From NCBI RefSeq assembly GCF_007827275.1, contig NZ_VISE01000001.1, positions 4,030,001 to 4,094,000 on the forward strand: a DNA stretch of 64,000 bases, written 5' to 3'. The notes below the pieces were generated by a model, which saw nothing but the letters and a program-made list of their open reading frames with translations, was not told where the DNA came from and ran no database searches. Both the position numbers and the translations under genes were made by a program. Origin of the DNA: Gillisia sp. Hel_I_86 (lineage in GTDB: Bacteria; Bacteroidota; Bacteroidia; Flavobacteriales; Flavobacteriaceae). Shown piece after piece: positions 1-10,700 of the stretch (within the stretch, counting starts at the first letter, position 1; each line of letters starts with the position of its first letter).

Positions 1-552
1 GGGAATTAATAAAGCAAAGGTTTCATTTAAAGGATAATTATAAGGTCCCAGACAAAGTACGACCCCCAAAGGTCCTCGCCGAATGTGTGCATTTACCCCA
101 TCGCGTTTGGAAAACTTGGCACTGTTCCTATCCAGTTGCTTATAATCCTCAATAGTATCATTTATATATTCTATAGTTCTATCAAATTCCTTCTCAGAAT
201 CGGGCAATGATTTTCCAATTTCCCACATCAACAGTTTTACCACTTCAGCACGTTTTGGTTTCATGAGGGAAACGAACTTTTCCATACATTCAATCCTATC
301 TGCCACCTTCATTGTTGGCCAAATCCCCTGTCCTTTGCCATAGGCATCACAAGCGAAATCCAATACCTCCACAGCAGTAGCCTCATCCATGTGCGGAACG
401 CTCCCCAATAAAGTAGGTTTATATTCTTCGGAAGATGAAATAGTGGAGTATACCTCATCTTTCTTGCCCTTCCATGATTTTAATTCCCCATTGGAAAGAT
501 AGGTTTGCTGGTGCAATAGTTCTTTTATTTGAAAATCAGTTGAGTAATCCAT
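1..552 (-). CDS. gapN: Aldehyde dehydrogenase family, NADP-dependent non-phosphorylating GAPDH-like (partial)
   Basis: Only the N-terminal 184 codons are in the window; the gene runs off the left edge. The ATG lies at 552 and the frame is open to base 1. The translation carries the aldehyde dehydrogenase N-terminal NAD(P)-binding landmark [16 protein letters not shown] at its end, preceded by a helical segment. GapN enzymes oxidise glyceraldehyde-3-phosphate to 3-phosphoglycerate with NADP, bypassing substrate-level phosphorylation. The catalytic Cys and Glu would lie beyond the window, so substrate choice within the family cannot be read here. It lies upstream of and faces the same way as a serine-biosynthesis gene that consumes 3-phosphoglycerate, which fits but does not prove a link. 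Another aldehyde dehydrogenase class is possible. Confidence 0.75.
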   Translation of the reverse strand, partial: MDYSTDFQIKELLHQQTYLSNGELKSWKGKKDEVYSTISSSEEYKPTLLGSVPHMDEATAVEVLDFACDAYGKGQGIWPTMKVADRIECMEKFVSLMKPKRAEVVKLLMWEIGKSLPDSEKEFDRTIEYINDTIEDYKQLDRNSAKFSKRDGVNAHIRRGPLGVVLCLGPYNYPLNETFALLIP

Positions 553-657
553 TTCTAATTGGTTTTTTAAACATTTAATTTATAAAGCGGAGTGATACGT
601 CTACTATTAATATGCCCTGAATTAATGATTTTTAATCTCTACCCCCGGGCTAATAGG

Positions 658-2550
658 CTAATATAAAATCCTGAACTTTATAGTGTTTTCTATCCCCTTT
701 AACTCCTTGATCACTTCACTATCGTATGCCTTATCGATATCTGTAATAACATATCCAATGGTTTCATTGGTTTTAAGATATTGCCCAACAATATTAATAT
801 CATGGGCCGCCAATATTTTATTGATCTTGGCGATGATTCCCGGCCTATTTAAGTGAATATGAATCAATCTATGTGCATTCTCTAAAATAGGTAATTGTAG
901 ATTGGGAAAATTCACTGAGTTCGTTGTTCCTCCTGTGTTTATATATTCTATTATTTTCCCTGGAACAAAATTCCCGATATTTACCTGAGCTTCCTCTGTG
1001 CTACCCCCAATATGTGGAGTTAAGATCACATTGGGCAAGTTTCTTAGAGAAGACTCGAAAGTATCTTTGTTTGTTTTTGGCTCTTCAGGGAAAACATCTA
1101 CTCCTGCTCCCCTAACCTTTCCAGATTCTATATGTTGCTGAAGAGCTTCAATTTCCACTACATGACCCCTGCTTAAATTCAAAAAGATCACACCATCCTT
1201 CATTTGCTGAAACTGCTTTTCAGAAATAATATTTTTATTCTCTTTTCTTCCGTCTACGTGAAGACTAACAATATCGGATATTTTCAATAATTCCTCTAGG
1301 CTACTGCATTTAGTTGCATTTCCTAAAGCCAACTTTTCAACCAAATCGAAATAATATACATCGAATCCAATGGCTTCAGCAAGAATGGAAAGCTGAGATC
1401 CTATATTTCCATATCCTACAATCCCCAATTTTTTTCCGCGGATCTCAAAACTATTATTTGCAGATTTATCCCATTGCCCATCATGCATTTTAGAAATTTT
1501 ATCTGGAAGGTTTCGCATTAAGAGAATAATTTCACCTATTGCTAACTCTACTACCGATCTCGTATTGCTATAAGGAGCGTTAAAAACAGCCACGCCTTTT
1601 ACCAGACATTCGTCCAGGTCTATTTGATTGGTCCCAATACAAAAAGCCCCAACTGCTATCAATCGATTTGCATTGTCTAAGACTTTCTTGGTAAGCTGCG
1701 TTTTGGAACGAATTCCCAATACTGAAACATCTTTAATTTTTTCTGACAATTCCTCTTCGTCCATCGCTCCCCCATAAATGGAAACATTATAGCCTTCATT
1801 TTTTAATATTTTTAATGCATCCTGGTGAATATTTTCCAATAGCATCACCTTGATCCTGTTTTTAGGATAAGAAATAGCTTTATTCATTTTATGCACATAT
1901 AAAAATTCATCCAGACTGGGTGTAATATGATCGGCTTTTTCCAAGACGCTATCTCTTTCCACATTTTCTGTAAAGGCATAGAACTTATTTGCTAGTCCTG
2001 CGGCTTTAATTTCATAATCTGTATATCCATCGCCAATTACATACACATCTCCTTGAAGATCCATGGATTTTAGCTGTTCCACCTTTCCGTTATTGGAAGA
2101 AAGTACATTTTCCTTATCGAAACCAATAATATTTTCGGCATCATCGAACACAAAATCGTTGGCAAAAACATGGGATGCTTTAAGCCCTAGCTCTTCGACA
2201 ATTGGGATTATAAAATCCTTAAAACCATTGGAAATAATATAAATATTCTCCTTATTATCTGCTAGGAAAGCTTCATTCCTAACAAAAGATGTGGAAATTC
2301 TCGTTTTCAATGTTTCTATGAGAGGCTCCAAATGCTGTTTTTTTGCATTCAGTAATTCTATACGTTTGCTAAGCGATTCTCTAAATGAAAGTCCGCCATC
2401 CATTCCGCGATCTGTAAGTGATTTAAGTTCCTGTAATTTTTCAGCCTTTTTAGAATCGCCATTTAAGGAGATCTCGCCCAATATATCCAGGGCTTCAACC
2501 TGCGTGAAAGTACTATCAAAATCTATTACATAATTTTTTTTATTCTCCAT
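658..2550 (-). CDS. serA: Fused phosphoserine phosphatase - D-3-phosphoglycerate dehydrogenase
   Basis: One protein of about 630 residues joins two serine-biosynthesis activities. Residues ~5-215 are a HAD phosphatase resembling SerB, with the nucleophile motif DFDST, a motif-II Ser (IISNG) and the acidic motif GDGYTD. Residues ~235-545 are a D-isomer 2-hydroxyacid dehydrogenase with the Rossmann motif VGYGNIGSQ and the catalytic-His region TPHIGG. Residues ~560-630 form an ACT domain (RPGIIAKINKILA), which normally senses serine. The fusion would catalyse the first and third steps from 3-phosphoglycerate to serine; the aminotransferase SerC is not in the window. A TTG three codons upstream (2559) is a poorer start than the ATG at 2550. 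The reactions are inferred from intact motifs. Confidence 0.88.
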   Translation of the reverse strand: MENKKNYVIDFDSTFTQVEALDILGEISLNGDSKKAEKLQELKSLTDRGMDGGLSFRESLSKRIELLNAKKQHLEPLIETLKTRISTSFVRNEAFLADNKENIYIISNGFKDFIIPIVEELGLKASHVFANDFVFDDAENIIGFDKENVLSSNNGKVEQLKSMDLQGDVYVIGDGYTDYEIKAAGLANKFYAFTENVERDSVLEKADHITPSLDEFLYVHKMNKAISYPKNRIKVMLLENIHQDALKILKNEGYNVSIYGGAMDEEELSEKIKDVSVLGIRSKTQLTKKVLDNANRLIAVGAFCIGTNQIDLDECLVKGVAVFNAPYSNTRSVVELAIGEIILLMRNLPDKISKMHDGQWDKSANNSFEIRGKKLGIVGYGNIGSQLSILAEAIGFDVYYFDLVEKLALGNATKCSSLEELLKISDIVSLHVDGRKENKNIISEKQFQQMKDGVIFLNLSRGHVVEIEALQQHIESGKVRGAGVDVFPEEPKTNKDTFESSLRNLPNVILTPHIGGSTEEAQVNIGNFVPGKIIEYINTGGTTNSVNFPNLQLPILENAHRLIHIHLNRPGIIAKINKILAAHDINIVGQYLKTNETIGYVITDIDKAYDSEVIKELKGIENTIKFRILY

Positions 2551-2559
2551 AAATCGCAA

Positions 2560-3185
2560 TTTCTAAAGTTTGTTTTAGACTGCCTAAAACTACTATTTTT
2601 CAAAGTAAATAAAGGTGTGTAACCCTAAAAAATATAATGAAAAGAATTGAAAATCAATTCTGGAACATCTAATTATGAAAACCATAAATTAAGGTTTGTA
2701 TAAATGTGGAATTAATAATTAGAAGGATTAAAAATAGGTTTTCGATAATACCACTAATGAAATATTTCAAGCGATTTTTTGAGAAACAAAAACAGAAAGC
2801 TGTTATAGTTCGACGGCTAATAAAACACACTTGATGGATGAAAATTTTATAAAACAGCTCAATTCAAAAATTCTTCTTGTTTTTAGTAGACCAAGTTTCA
2901 TAGTGCCACCCTGCCTTCTATAAATTAAATGGAGGTTTCTCTTGCCTACTTTGTTCTTTCTTTTTCTAAAGAATATATGTTTTTATAATTGCACTAATGT
3001 ATTATTCTTTTTCTTTCCCAATCCAATCCCTAATCTGAAGAAATATAAGTGAGCACCCAATATAAATATCCAAGGCATCCTCTTTCTGCATTGAAACTCC
3101 AGTATGCTGATGTAAATGGTTTCCGTTATAAAAAATTAAAACTATTAATTGATTAAATTGCAGGAGATGTTTATTATCATAAATT
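2560..3185. other. Intergenic region, 626 bp, between divergent genes
   Basis: AT-rich spacer between the divergent serB-serA fusion and the LytTR regulator. It should hold both promoters. I see no convincing reading frame, tRNA or strong hairpin; short frames on either strand are under 50 codons or antisense to the regulator. Confidence 0.5.
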
Positions 3186-3950
3186 ATGAAAGCACTTATA
3201 GTAGATGACGAAACATTAGCTAGAAAACGAATATTGAACCTTCTCTCCACCGTAGAAAAAATTAGGGTTGTAGAGGAATGTTCCAATGGGAAGACCGCTA
3301 TACAAAGGATCAATGAGCTTAAACCGGATCTTGTTTTTCTGGATATTAACATGAAAGACATGAATGGTTTTGAGGTATTGCAAAAGGTAGCGATCACTCC
3401 AAAACCAATTATTGTTTTTGTAACTGCTTATGATCATTATGCTTTAAAAGCTTTCGATTATGAGGCTTTCGATTTTCTTCTAAAACCCTATCGCGATGAG
3501 CGTTTTTATAAAACCATAGATAAATTGCTTAATCTATCTCAGCCGGAGATCGACCTCAACTTTGAAAAGAAGATGAAGGAATTTTTCAAATTGAACGAAG
3601 AAAAAAAGGAGGCCAAAGAAGCAGGAAGCAGGTTACCTGTAAAACAGGGACACCGCACTATTCTTTTGGATCCTTCTAAAATAAAATATATCTGCGCCTC
3701 CGGCTATTATGCCGAGATCTATACCGAAGAAAACAAATATGTGCTAAGAGAATCATTGAAAAAATTAATAAAAATATTAAATCAGAAAATTTTCTTCAGA
3801 ATCCATAGATCTGCAATAGTGAACATCAATTATATTCAGGAAATAGTCCACTCAGATTATTCTGAAATGGATGTGAGAATGAAGGACAATAAATTAATAC
3901 GGGTAAGCAAATCCAATAAAAAGGGTTTTTTACTTCAACTAGGAATTTAA
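3186..3950 (+). CDS. LytTR-family response regulator
   Basis: A 254-residue LytR/AlgR-type regulator. Residues 1-120 are a receiver domain with the acidic pair DDE at 7-9, the phospho-acceptor Asp53 in LVFLDINMKDMNG, a Thr in FVTAYDH and the conserved Lys in LLKPY. Residues ~150-254 form a LytTR DNA-binding domain (IRVSKSNKKGF near the end). Phosphorylation by the adjacent kinase should switch DNA binding. The gene starts the pair: its TAA is followed one base later by the kinase ATG, so they are surely co-transcribed. In Bacteroidota such pairs control cell-envelope or metabolic genes; the targets of this one cannot be read from the sequence. Confidence 0.93.
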   Translation: MKALIVDDETLARKRILNLLSTVEKIRVVEECSNGKTAIQRINELKPDLVFLDINMKDMNGFEVLQKVAITPKPIIVFVTAYDHYALKAFDYEAFDFLLKPYRDERFYKTIDKLLNLSQPEIDLNFEKKMKEFFKLNEEKKEAKEAGSRLPVKQGHRTILLDPSKIKYICASGYYAEIYTEENKYVLRESLKKLIKILNQKIFFRIHRSAIVNINYIQEIVHSDYSEMDVRMKDNKLIRVSKSNKKGFLLQLGI

Positions 3951-3951
3951 A

Positions 3952-5061
3952 ATGAACTTAGTAAACCTTAAGAAAAAATACGTAGATGGTAAACTAATTT
4001 TACTACTAGCTGGCTTCTACACCCTCTTTTATATCGTTTTTATCTCCAAAACGCTTTACATGCGTGCCTATGTATATGAGGAGGTTAAATACAACATGTG
4101 GGAAATCATCGTACATGGTTACCTGGTGGATTGGGTGATAATTATTGCTTTCATGACATTAATTGCCATTAGCACTAAAAGATTGATAGTTAAAAAAGTG
4201 CCTTGGAAGAAGATCTTTTTATTGCATTTATTGCTTTCCCTATTTATAGGCGTTATAATTAGATTGGTTGTTATTTTATATAGCGTGATAATGGGAGAGC
4301 TTAGATTTAGCGATCTAAACTGGCGGGACAACCTCACCAGTTTTATGTATGTTATAGACCTTAATTTCCTTATTTATTTTGCCATGATCTTGATAATATA
4401 TGTGTATTATTATATAGATCAAATTCGGGAAGTAGAGGAAAAAAGAGGCTTGTTGGAGGCACAACTACTTAATACAAGAATGAAAATGCTCACCTCCCAG
4501 TTACAACCACATTTCTTGTTCAACACCTTAAACAGTATTTCCAGCTTGGTGGAAATAGATTCCAAGCTAGCAAAGGACACCATAGCAGATCTTAGTGACT
4601 TCCTAAGGGAAATCCTTTATAATAGTGATGCTAAATTTATTCCGTTACATAAGGAGCTAACAGTGCTGGAATATTTTCTGAATATTGTAAATGTTCGCTT
4701 TTCAGATCATTTAACTATCGAAAAAGATATAGACCCAGATTTAATGAACATTAATATTCCTGCCATGATCATTCAACCCATTGTGGAGAATTCCATTAAG
4801 CACGGGTATTCTTATAACCATACCGACCTGGCTATAAAAATAGCTGTCCTTAAAAAAAATGGTCATATTTTATTGATGGTGGAAAACAATGGAAAACATA
4901 TTGCTCAAGACACTCAAGCCTTGATTAATAGCGGAGTAGGACTATCCAATCTCAAGGAACGTCTTTATAATTTATATGGGGATTCCCACAGTTTCATTAT
5001 GCGGAACAAGAAAGATGGCACCGGGGTAGAAACCCTAATTGAACTTCCCATTAAAGTTTAA
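3952..5061 (+). CDS. LytS-type sensor histidine kinase (His_kinase family)
   Basis: A 369-residue inner-membrane kinase. Four hydrophobic segments occupy roughly residues 13-35, 58-75, 88-115 and 130-155, with no large extracellular sensor domain. A short coiled stretch leads to the phospho-acceptor block QLQPHFLFNTLNSISSL, with His187. The C-terminal ATPase has an N box (IIQPIVENSIKHG) and a G-type box (GVGLSNLKERL). It begins one base after the regulator stop and is its likely partner. The ligand is unknown; the transmembrane region itself or a partner protein may be the sensor. Confidence 0.93.
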   Translation: MNLVNLKKKYVDGKLILLLAGFYTLFYIVFISKTLYMRAYVYEEVKYNMWEIIVHGYLVDWVIIIAFMTLIAISTKRLIVKKVPWKKIFLLHLLLSLFIGVIIRLVVILYSVIMGELRFSDLNWRDNLTSFMYVIDLNFLIYFAMILIIYVYYYIDQIREVEEKRGLLEAQLLNTRMKMLTSQLQPHFLFNTLNSISSLVEIDSKLAKDTIADLSDFLREILYNSDAKFIPLHKELTVLEYFLNIVNVRFSDHLTIEKDIDPDLMNINIPAMIIQPIVENSIKHGYSYNHTDLAIKIAVLKKNGHILLMVENNGKHIAQDTQALINSGVGLSNLKERLYNLYGDSHSFIMRNKKDGTGVETLIELPIKV

Positions 5062-5564
5062 ATCAGTTTCTCACAACTAAAATTCAACTACTTAATTACT
5101 ATAGGGTTGGTCTAGTATTTATTTGCCCCTACCTAAATAGGTGCTGTGGAAAAAATCAAATTAACTCCAATTACATTTACATCTACAAGGTCTTTAAGGC
5201 CAATGTCTAGAGGACGTGTTATTCCTAAACCCTTAATAGTCTTTGATTGATTGATTAATTGCTGATTGCTGCTGAAACCTATCATTGATAAATAGCCTAT
5301 TTTAGAATGGTGTACATTGCTGACAATTAAACCTGGGGGCAAATAAAGTGTATCAAGCTATATTGAAAAATTTGGTGCAGAATAAAGGGGGATCAACTAT
5401 ATATTCATGTAATGGCGAAGAAGATGTTTGAGAAGAAAAGATTATGATCAACACCTTCGTGTAAAACGTTACTTTGAAAAAGTTACGATAAAAAAACCGA
5501 GAAACTTGGATAGTGCTGTTTCCCGGTTTCCTGGCTAATAGTAGGGTATCCAATGGTATATAAC
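5062..5564. other. Intergenic region, about 500 bp, no supported gene
   Basis: The space between the kinase and a convergent secreted-protein gene. A 69-codon minus-strand frame (5133-5342) reads like the tail of a soluble protein, but there is no start region, domain or partner frame. It could be a gene remnant. No terminator hairpin with a clear T-run was found. Confidence 0.4.
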
Positions 5565-6119
5565 CTAGTTGCTGGCAACTTCGGAATTTCCAATATCCCG
5601 AGGGTCAATTCGTATATGCTGTTTTTTATTGCCATTTTCAATTTTAATTTTATAAACTTCTTTATCTATTCTATCTCCATTACCACTGGCCAAGTATTTG
5701 TTTTGTACCATGGTCCAGCCAGTATGGTTTTTATAAAGTGCCCTTCGTACCTTAAGAGGTAGGACAATGTCTTTAAAACGTTGATTTGTTTTTAAAAGAG
5801 TTCCATCATCGTCGTAGCTAGCCTCCAAATAACCTTTGCTGCTCTTAAAAGTCACTAAATATTCGTCGTAAACATCATTATCAATAGATGTTATAAAGGT
5901 TTTTATATCAAAGTTTTCTTTCATAAATGCTATTGGATTTTTAATAAATTCTCCAGCAAAGCTTTCTTTTACAATGAAGGTATGGTTTTCTAGGTTAGAT
6001 GAAATTTTAACCGCATTAGGGGCAAAATTCACTTTTGCTTCCTCAAGTTCCGTGATCTGTTGAGCTTGGCTTGTACTTATAAGCCCAACTAGTAGTAATA
6101 AAACAATTAGGGTTTTCAT
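5565..6119 (-). CDS. Secreted protein, PepSY-like (DUF2874-like) possible
   Basis: A 184-residue protein. The start is placed at the internal ATG at 6119, because it opens a clean signal peptide (MKTLIVLLLLVGLISTSQAQ, cleavage after the final Ala-Gln region); the upstream ATG at 6161 adds 14 residues that do not look like a signal sequence. The mature part is soluble, rich in Lys, Asp and Tyr, with a repeated pattern of the kind SYDDDGTLLKTNQRFKDI followed by LPLKVRRALYKN. This resembles the periplasmic PepSY-like proteins common in Bacteroidota, whose role is unknown. No catalytic motif is seen. It is a single gene with its own spacer on each side. The family assignment is weak; existence as a secreted gene is more certain. 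Confidence 0.65.
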   Translation of the reverse strand: MKTLIVLLLLVGLISTSQAQQITELEEAKVNFAPNAVKISSNLENHTFIVKESFAGEFIKNPIAFMKENFDIKTFITSIDNDVYDEYLVTFKSSKGYLEASYDDDGTLLKTNQRFKDIVLPLKVRRALYKNHTGWTMVQNKYLASGNGDRIDKEVYKIKIENGNKKQHIRIDPRDIGNSEVASN

Positions 6120-6541
6120 GTGATAAATATTTAAAGGATTAATACATTTTTTATTTTCCATTTTTAATTCAGTCCGCGAATCCTGTATTAATTGGAATTA
6201 TAAAATTTTACATATTTTACATACCCGAAATTACTGGATTAATCCCCTCCTTTCATTAAAATGATGCCATCCCACCCAATTATGGTCACCAAACCCTCTT
6301 TCCTTGCAACGAATCGTTTTACAATCCTTTAAGAGTTCATTATTAATCACTTACCCACATATAATGACCTTTACTTCATGAAGTAGTGTGCCCAAATCAA
6401 ATAAAACATAAAAAAATAAGGCTTCGGCTTTTGCAATTCCTTAAAAAGATTCACATTTAGAGTTGTTTCACTCTGGGAGATATTGTATTTTCAAAACTCA
6501 AAAAAATTCTGATCATCCCTGTTAAATAAATTTATTTCTGA
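6120..6541. other. Intergenic region, about 420 bp
   Basis: AT-rich spacer between the divergent secreted-protein gene and sbcD; it should contain both promoters. No reading frame above 50 codons and no strong hairpin was noticed. Confidence 0.4.
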
Positions 6542-7768
6542 ATGAAAATCCTTCATACGGCCGATTGGCATATTGGTAAAAAGCTGCATAAACACGACCT
6601 TTCCCCAGATTTCGATCTTTTTATAATTTGGTTGTGCAATTGCATCCAGGAAAACAAGGTGGAATTATTACTCATTTCGGGGGATGTCTTCGATCTCGCA
6701 AACCCCTCTTCTGAAGCTAGAAAACAATATTATAGGGCTTTATTGAAGCTTCGAAATTTAGATTGTAAAATCATTCTCACCGGGGGAAATCATGATTCCC
6801 CAGCGATGTTGGACGCGCCCGGGGAAATTTTGAAGGAACTGGATATGCATGTGATTGGAAGTTTACGAAAAAATTTAGAAGACTGCATTATCCCAGTTAA
6901 AGGAAAATCAGGAAAAATAGAATTAGTAGTTGCAGCACTCCCCTACCTTCGGGATGCAGATCTGCGTTCTGCCGGTGAAGGAAACACTTATGAGGATAGA
7001 TTGGAAGTTATTAGAATGGGGATCCAAAACACATTTTTAGGCGCTGCTGAAATTTGTAAAACAAAATTTCCCGATATTCCAGCTTTGGCAATGGGACATT
7101 TATATGCTGCCGGGGTAGAAACCTCAGAAAGCGAGCGCGATATCCAAATAGGAAATCAAGCGGCCTTCCATGCTTCTCAATTTGGAGATTTCTTCAATTA
7201 TATCGCCTTAGGCCATATTCATAAACCCCAAAAAGTTAACGCACCAGTTCCCACGTATTATAGCGGTTCCCCAATTCCGCTTTCTTTTAGTGAACGCAAA
7301 GATGAAAAAAGGGTGCTCATACTTGATACCGAAAAAGCTTGGATCCCAGAAAGTATTCCTATTCCTGTTTTTAGGAAACTATTGAAAATAAGCGGAACGC
7401 TTTCAGAATTAAACTCAAAATTATTGGTGCTGGAAAGTAATGAAGCCCTAAATAGTCTTATAGAACTAGAAATGATCGAAACCCAATTTGATGCCAATAA
7501 AATATATGAGTTGGATAAATTAAATGAACTCTTTGACCAACCTGGCTTTGAAATTGTAAAAAGCAAGGCCACATTTCTAAATCAAACAAAAGGTGCAAGT
7601 GAGCTGTACGCAAATTCACAGCAGCTAGAAGACCTAAAACCTCGGGATGTTTTTTTAGAGCTAATTGCCAAACAAGAATATAACGAGGAGATGAAAAACG
7701 ATATTTTAAGTGCTTTCGATGAACTGTTGGAAGAAGTGCATGCCACAGAATCTTCAAAACAAATCTAG
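6542..7768 (+). CDS. sbcD: DNA exonuclease SbcCD, nuclease subunit SbcD
   Basis: A 408-residue Mre11-type metallophosphoesterase. Metal ligands are visible in order: HTADWHIG (Asp8, His10), SGDVFD, GGNHDSP, MGHLYAAG and ALGHIHKP. With SbcC it forms a nuclease that cleaves hairpins and protein-blocked ends in the cytoplasm, resolving palindrome-derived structures. The stop is three bases before the sbcC ATG, so the two form an operon. Length and motif order match the family. The C-terminal ~120 residues form the usual capping and SbcC-binding region and are less conserved. Confidence 0.96.
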   Translation: MKILHTADWHIGKKLHKHDLSPDFDLFIIWLCNCIQENKVELLLISGDVFDLANPSSEARKQYYRALLKLRNLDCKIILTGGNHDSPAMLDAPGEILKELDMHVIGSLRKNLEDCIIPVKGKSGKIELVVAALPYLRDADLRSAGEGNTYEDRLEVIRMGIQNTFLGAAEICKTKFPDIPALAMGHLYAAGVETSESERDIQIGNQAAFHASQFGDFFNYIALGHIHKPQKVNAPVPTYYSGSPIPLSFSERKDEKRVLILDTEKAWIPESIPIPVFRKLLKISGTLSELNSKLLVLESNEALNSLIELEMIETQFDANKIYELDKLNELFDQPGFEIVKSKATFLNQTKGASELYANSQQLEDLKPRDVFLELIAKQEYNEEMKNDILSAFDELLEEVHATESSKQI

Positions 7769-7771
7769 CTC

Positions 7772-10700
7772 ATGAAAATCTTAAAAATAGAATTCAAGAA
7801 TATAAATTCTTTAAGGGGCAGTCATGAGATCGATTTTACGGCTAGTCCATTTACTGCATCCTCACTTTTTGCCATTACCGGACCTACTGGTAGCGGGAAA
7901 AGCAGCATTCTGGATGTGATCTCAATTGCGCTTTTTAACCAGGTTCCAAGAATTCCCGGTGGCAGGACAATTTCTAAAAACGACATTCTAAAATTTGGTG
8001 CCATCCTTACCCGCAACCAGAAAGATGCCATGGCAAAGGTAACCTACCATTGTAACAGTGGTATGTTTTCTTCAAAATGGAGTATTAACACCAATAGAAA
8101 TGATAAGTTGCGGGATCATGAAATGGAGATCATAGACCTATCTTCAGGAAACCTATTGGATCTAAAAAAGTCTGATGTACCAGCTAAAAATGAAGAATTG
8201 ATTGGATTGAGTTATGATCAATTTATTAAGGCAGTATTGTTGGCTCAAGGTGAATTTGCCCAATTCTTAAAAGTGAATAAAAAGGAACGGGGCGCTCTTT
8301 TAGAAAAAATAACCGGCACAGGAATTTACCGGAAATTGGGAATGAAAGCCTACGAAAAATATGGACTACTCAACAAGGAAATAGAAAAACAACAACATGA
8401 AATCCAGCTTCTTGAAGAACGCTTATTAAGTGATGAGAAAAAATTGGAACTCTCTGCGGAAACAAAGTTTCAGGAAGATAAAATAACCGAATTAAACAAA
8501 ACGATAGATGATCTTTCCAAAAACATGGAACTTAAAAATGTCATTTCCAATCAGCATAAGGAAATTGCTATAATTTCTGAACGGCAAGAAGATGAAACCA
8601 AGGCTTTAAAAGAATTTTCAGATGAATTTGGATTGCAATTGCAACAACATGAAAAAGTGCAATTTGTAGCCGAAGATCTTAGAAATTGGAGCTCTCATCT
8701 TCAAATCTCTTCAGACTTAAAACAAGAAGCGGAGAAATTTACGCAGGACATTGATAAAAACTCCAGTTCCCGAGAACATATAAGGCTTCAGCTTGAAAAA
8801 CTGATTAAGGAACCGGTTACCCAATCAACTTTTGAAGGGCAGTTAGAAAGTTTTTCAGCCAAGGTTTTAAGCCTGCAGGAAGAACGAAAAGAAAAGAAAC
8901 GCGATTGGGATCTTTTAAATCAATCCTTAAATAGCGTTTTGCGACCTCTCAACTTTATTCCTGAAAAAGATCCTGATTTAAATCTTGCGAAACTTCAAAC
9001 GATCAAAGCCGCTTCAGCAAAAAACATTCAAGATCTTAAATTAAGATTAAGGGAGATAGATTTTACTGCTATTGGGCAAGAAAGCAGAAAACTTAAGCTA
9101 GAATTAGAACAGAGTAGATTTGCGGAGAAGCAACATGATAAAATTCAAACTTCAAAAACTGAACTCGATAAAATTATTGCCGAAAAAAATACTATTACCC
9201 CACTTTTAGATAAGCTTCCGAAGCAAATAAAAGGACTCGAGCAAGTCCTTCAAAGAGATAATGCAACCTTTGTTAATTTAAATTTAGAAAAGGAAAATCA
9301 ATTACTACGCGCAAGTTTAACAGAGCTCAGGGCAAAACTAAGCGAAAATGAGCCTTGCCCGCTTTGTGGTTCTTTGGAACATCCTTTTGCTGCACATTTA
9401 CCAACAAAGACAAGCGATCTAGGTCCCAAAATCCATGAACTTCATAAAAAAATTACTGCCAACACCAAAGAACTTGCAACTTTAAAAGCAAATCTCGTAA
9501 ATCACCAAACTAATTACGACACTTTAAACATAAAAGAAAAAGAGCTTACCGCCGAGCTGGAAAATTTATCTGAGAAATTTAAAGAACAATTCCAAAACCT
9601 AAAATTGAAAGAAGGAATTTCTTGGGAACAAAAAGTGCAGGATTTAGAAGAAAAATTGGAACTTTTAGAGCAATTTGAAAAGGAACATACCACCTTAAAT
9701 GCAACAGGAGAAGCCATTCCAATTATAGAAAAGCTCAAAAACGTTGTGGAAAAAGGCCAAGCGATTGCTTCAAAATTGAGTTCCATTTATAAAGGAACCG
9801 ATATTACCAAAGACAGTAAGGATCTCCAAAGTAGTTTTACCCGTTTACAACAAGAACAACAATATTTAAAAGATCAAAACAATAAATTAACATATAAAGC
9901 AGCGAAGAACCAGGGTTCTATCATTCAAATAGAACAAAAATTAGCAGTTCCAATTCAAAAAAGAGGTTTTAAAACCATCGCTGAAGCAAGGGCAGCACTG
10001 CTTCCAGATCATGATTATCTCAAAATTAGAAATAAGCAAGAGGCATTAAAAACAGAGATAGAAAAATCTTTAACATCCATCAAGCTATTAAAAGATCAAC
10101 TTTCAGAAAACCTTAAAAAAGATACTGAGAAACCTTTAGAAGATCTCAAAGAAGGGCTTAGTTTAAATCAAGAAAACCTAAAGGAGATTCAGGCCCTCTA
10201 TCGGGAAAGTACTCGGCTATTAAAAAATCACCAAGAAAATCTGGTAGCTCAAAATCAGTTAAAAACCAGTATCGAAGAACGAGAAAAGCAAACACTGCGA
10301 TGGCGGCTTTTAAATACCATTATTGGTGACCGAACAGGAAATAAATTCAACGAATTTGCCCAAGATCTCACCCTATCTCAACTATTGCAATTAGCCAATG
10401 TAAGATTAAGCGATCTTAGCGACCGCTATCTTATAGATAAGCCAACAGAAGATGAGGACGATGGTTTGGTGGCTATAGACGAGCATATGGGCGGGCAACG
10501 TCGCTCGGTGAAAACACTTTCTGGAGGAGAAACTTTCATTTTAAGTCTTTCCCTGGCCCTAGCCTTAAGTGACCTGGCTTCCAAAAATGTGGAGATCAAC
10601 AGTCTTTTTATAGATGAAGGTTTTGGAACTCTAGATCCTGAAACACTGGATCAGACACTGGACACCTTGGAAAAACTTCAGGCAGAATCTTCAAAAACCA

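Noticed and set aside
5133-5342. A 69-codon minus-strand frame that resembles the end of a soluble protein
   Set aside because: No domain, ribosome site or partner frame upstream; a relic or chance frame.
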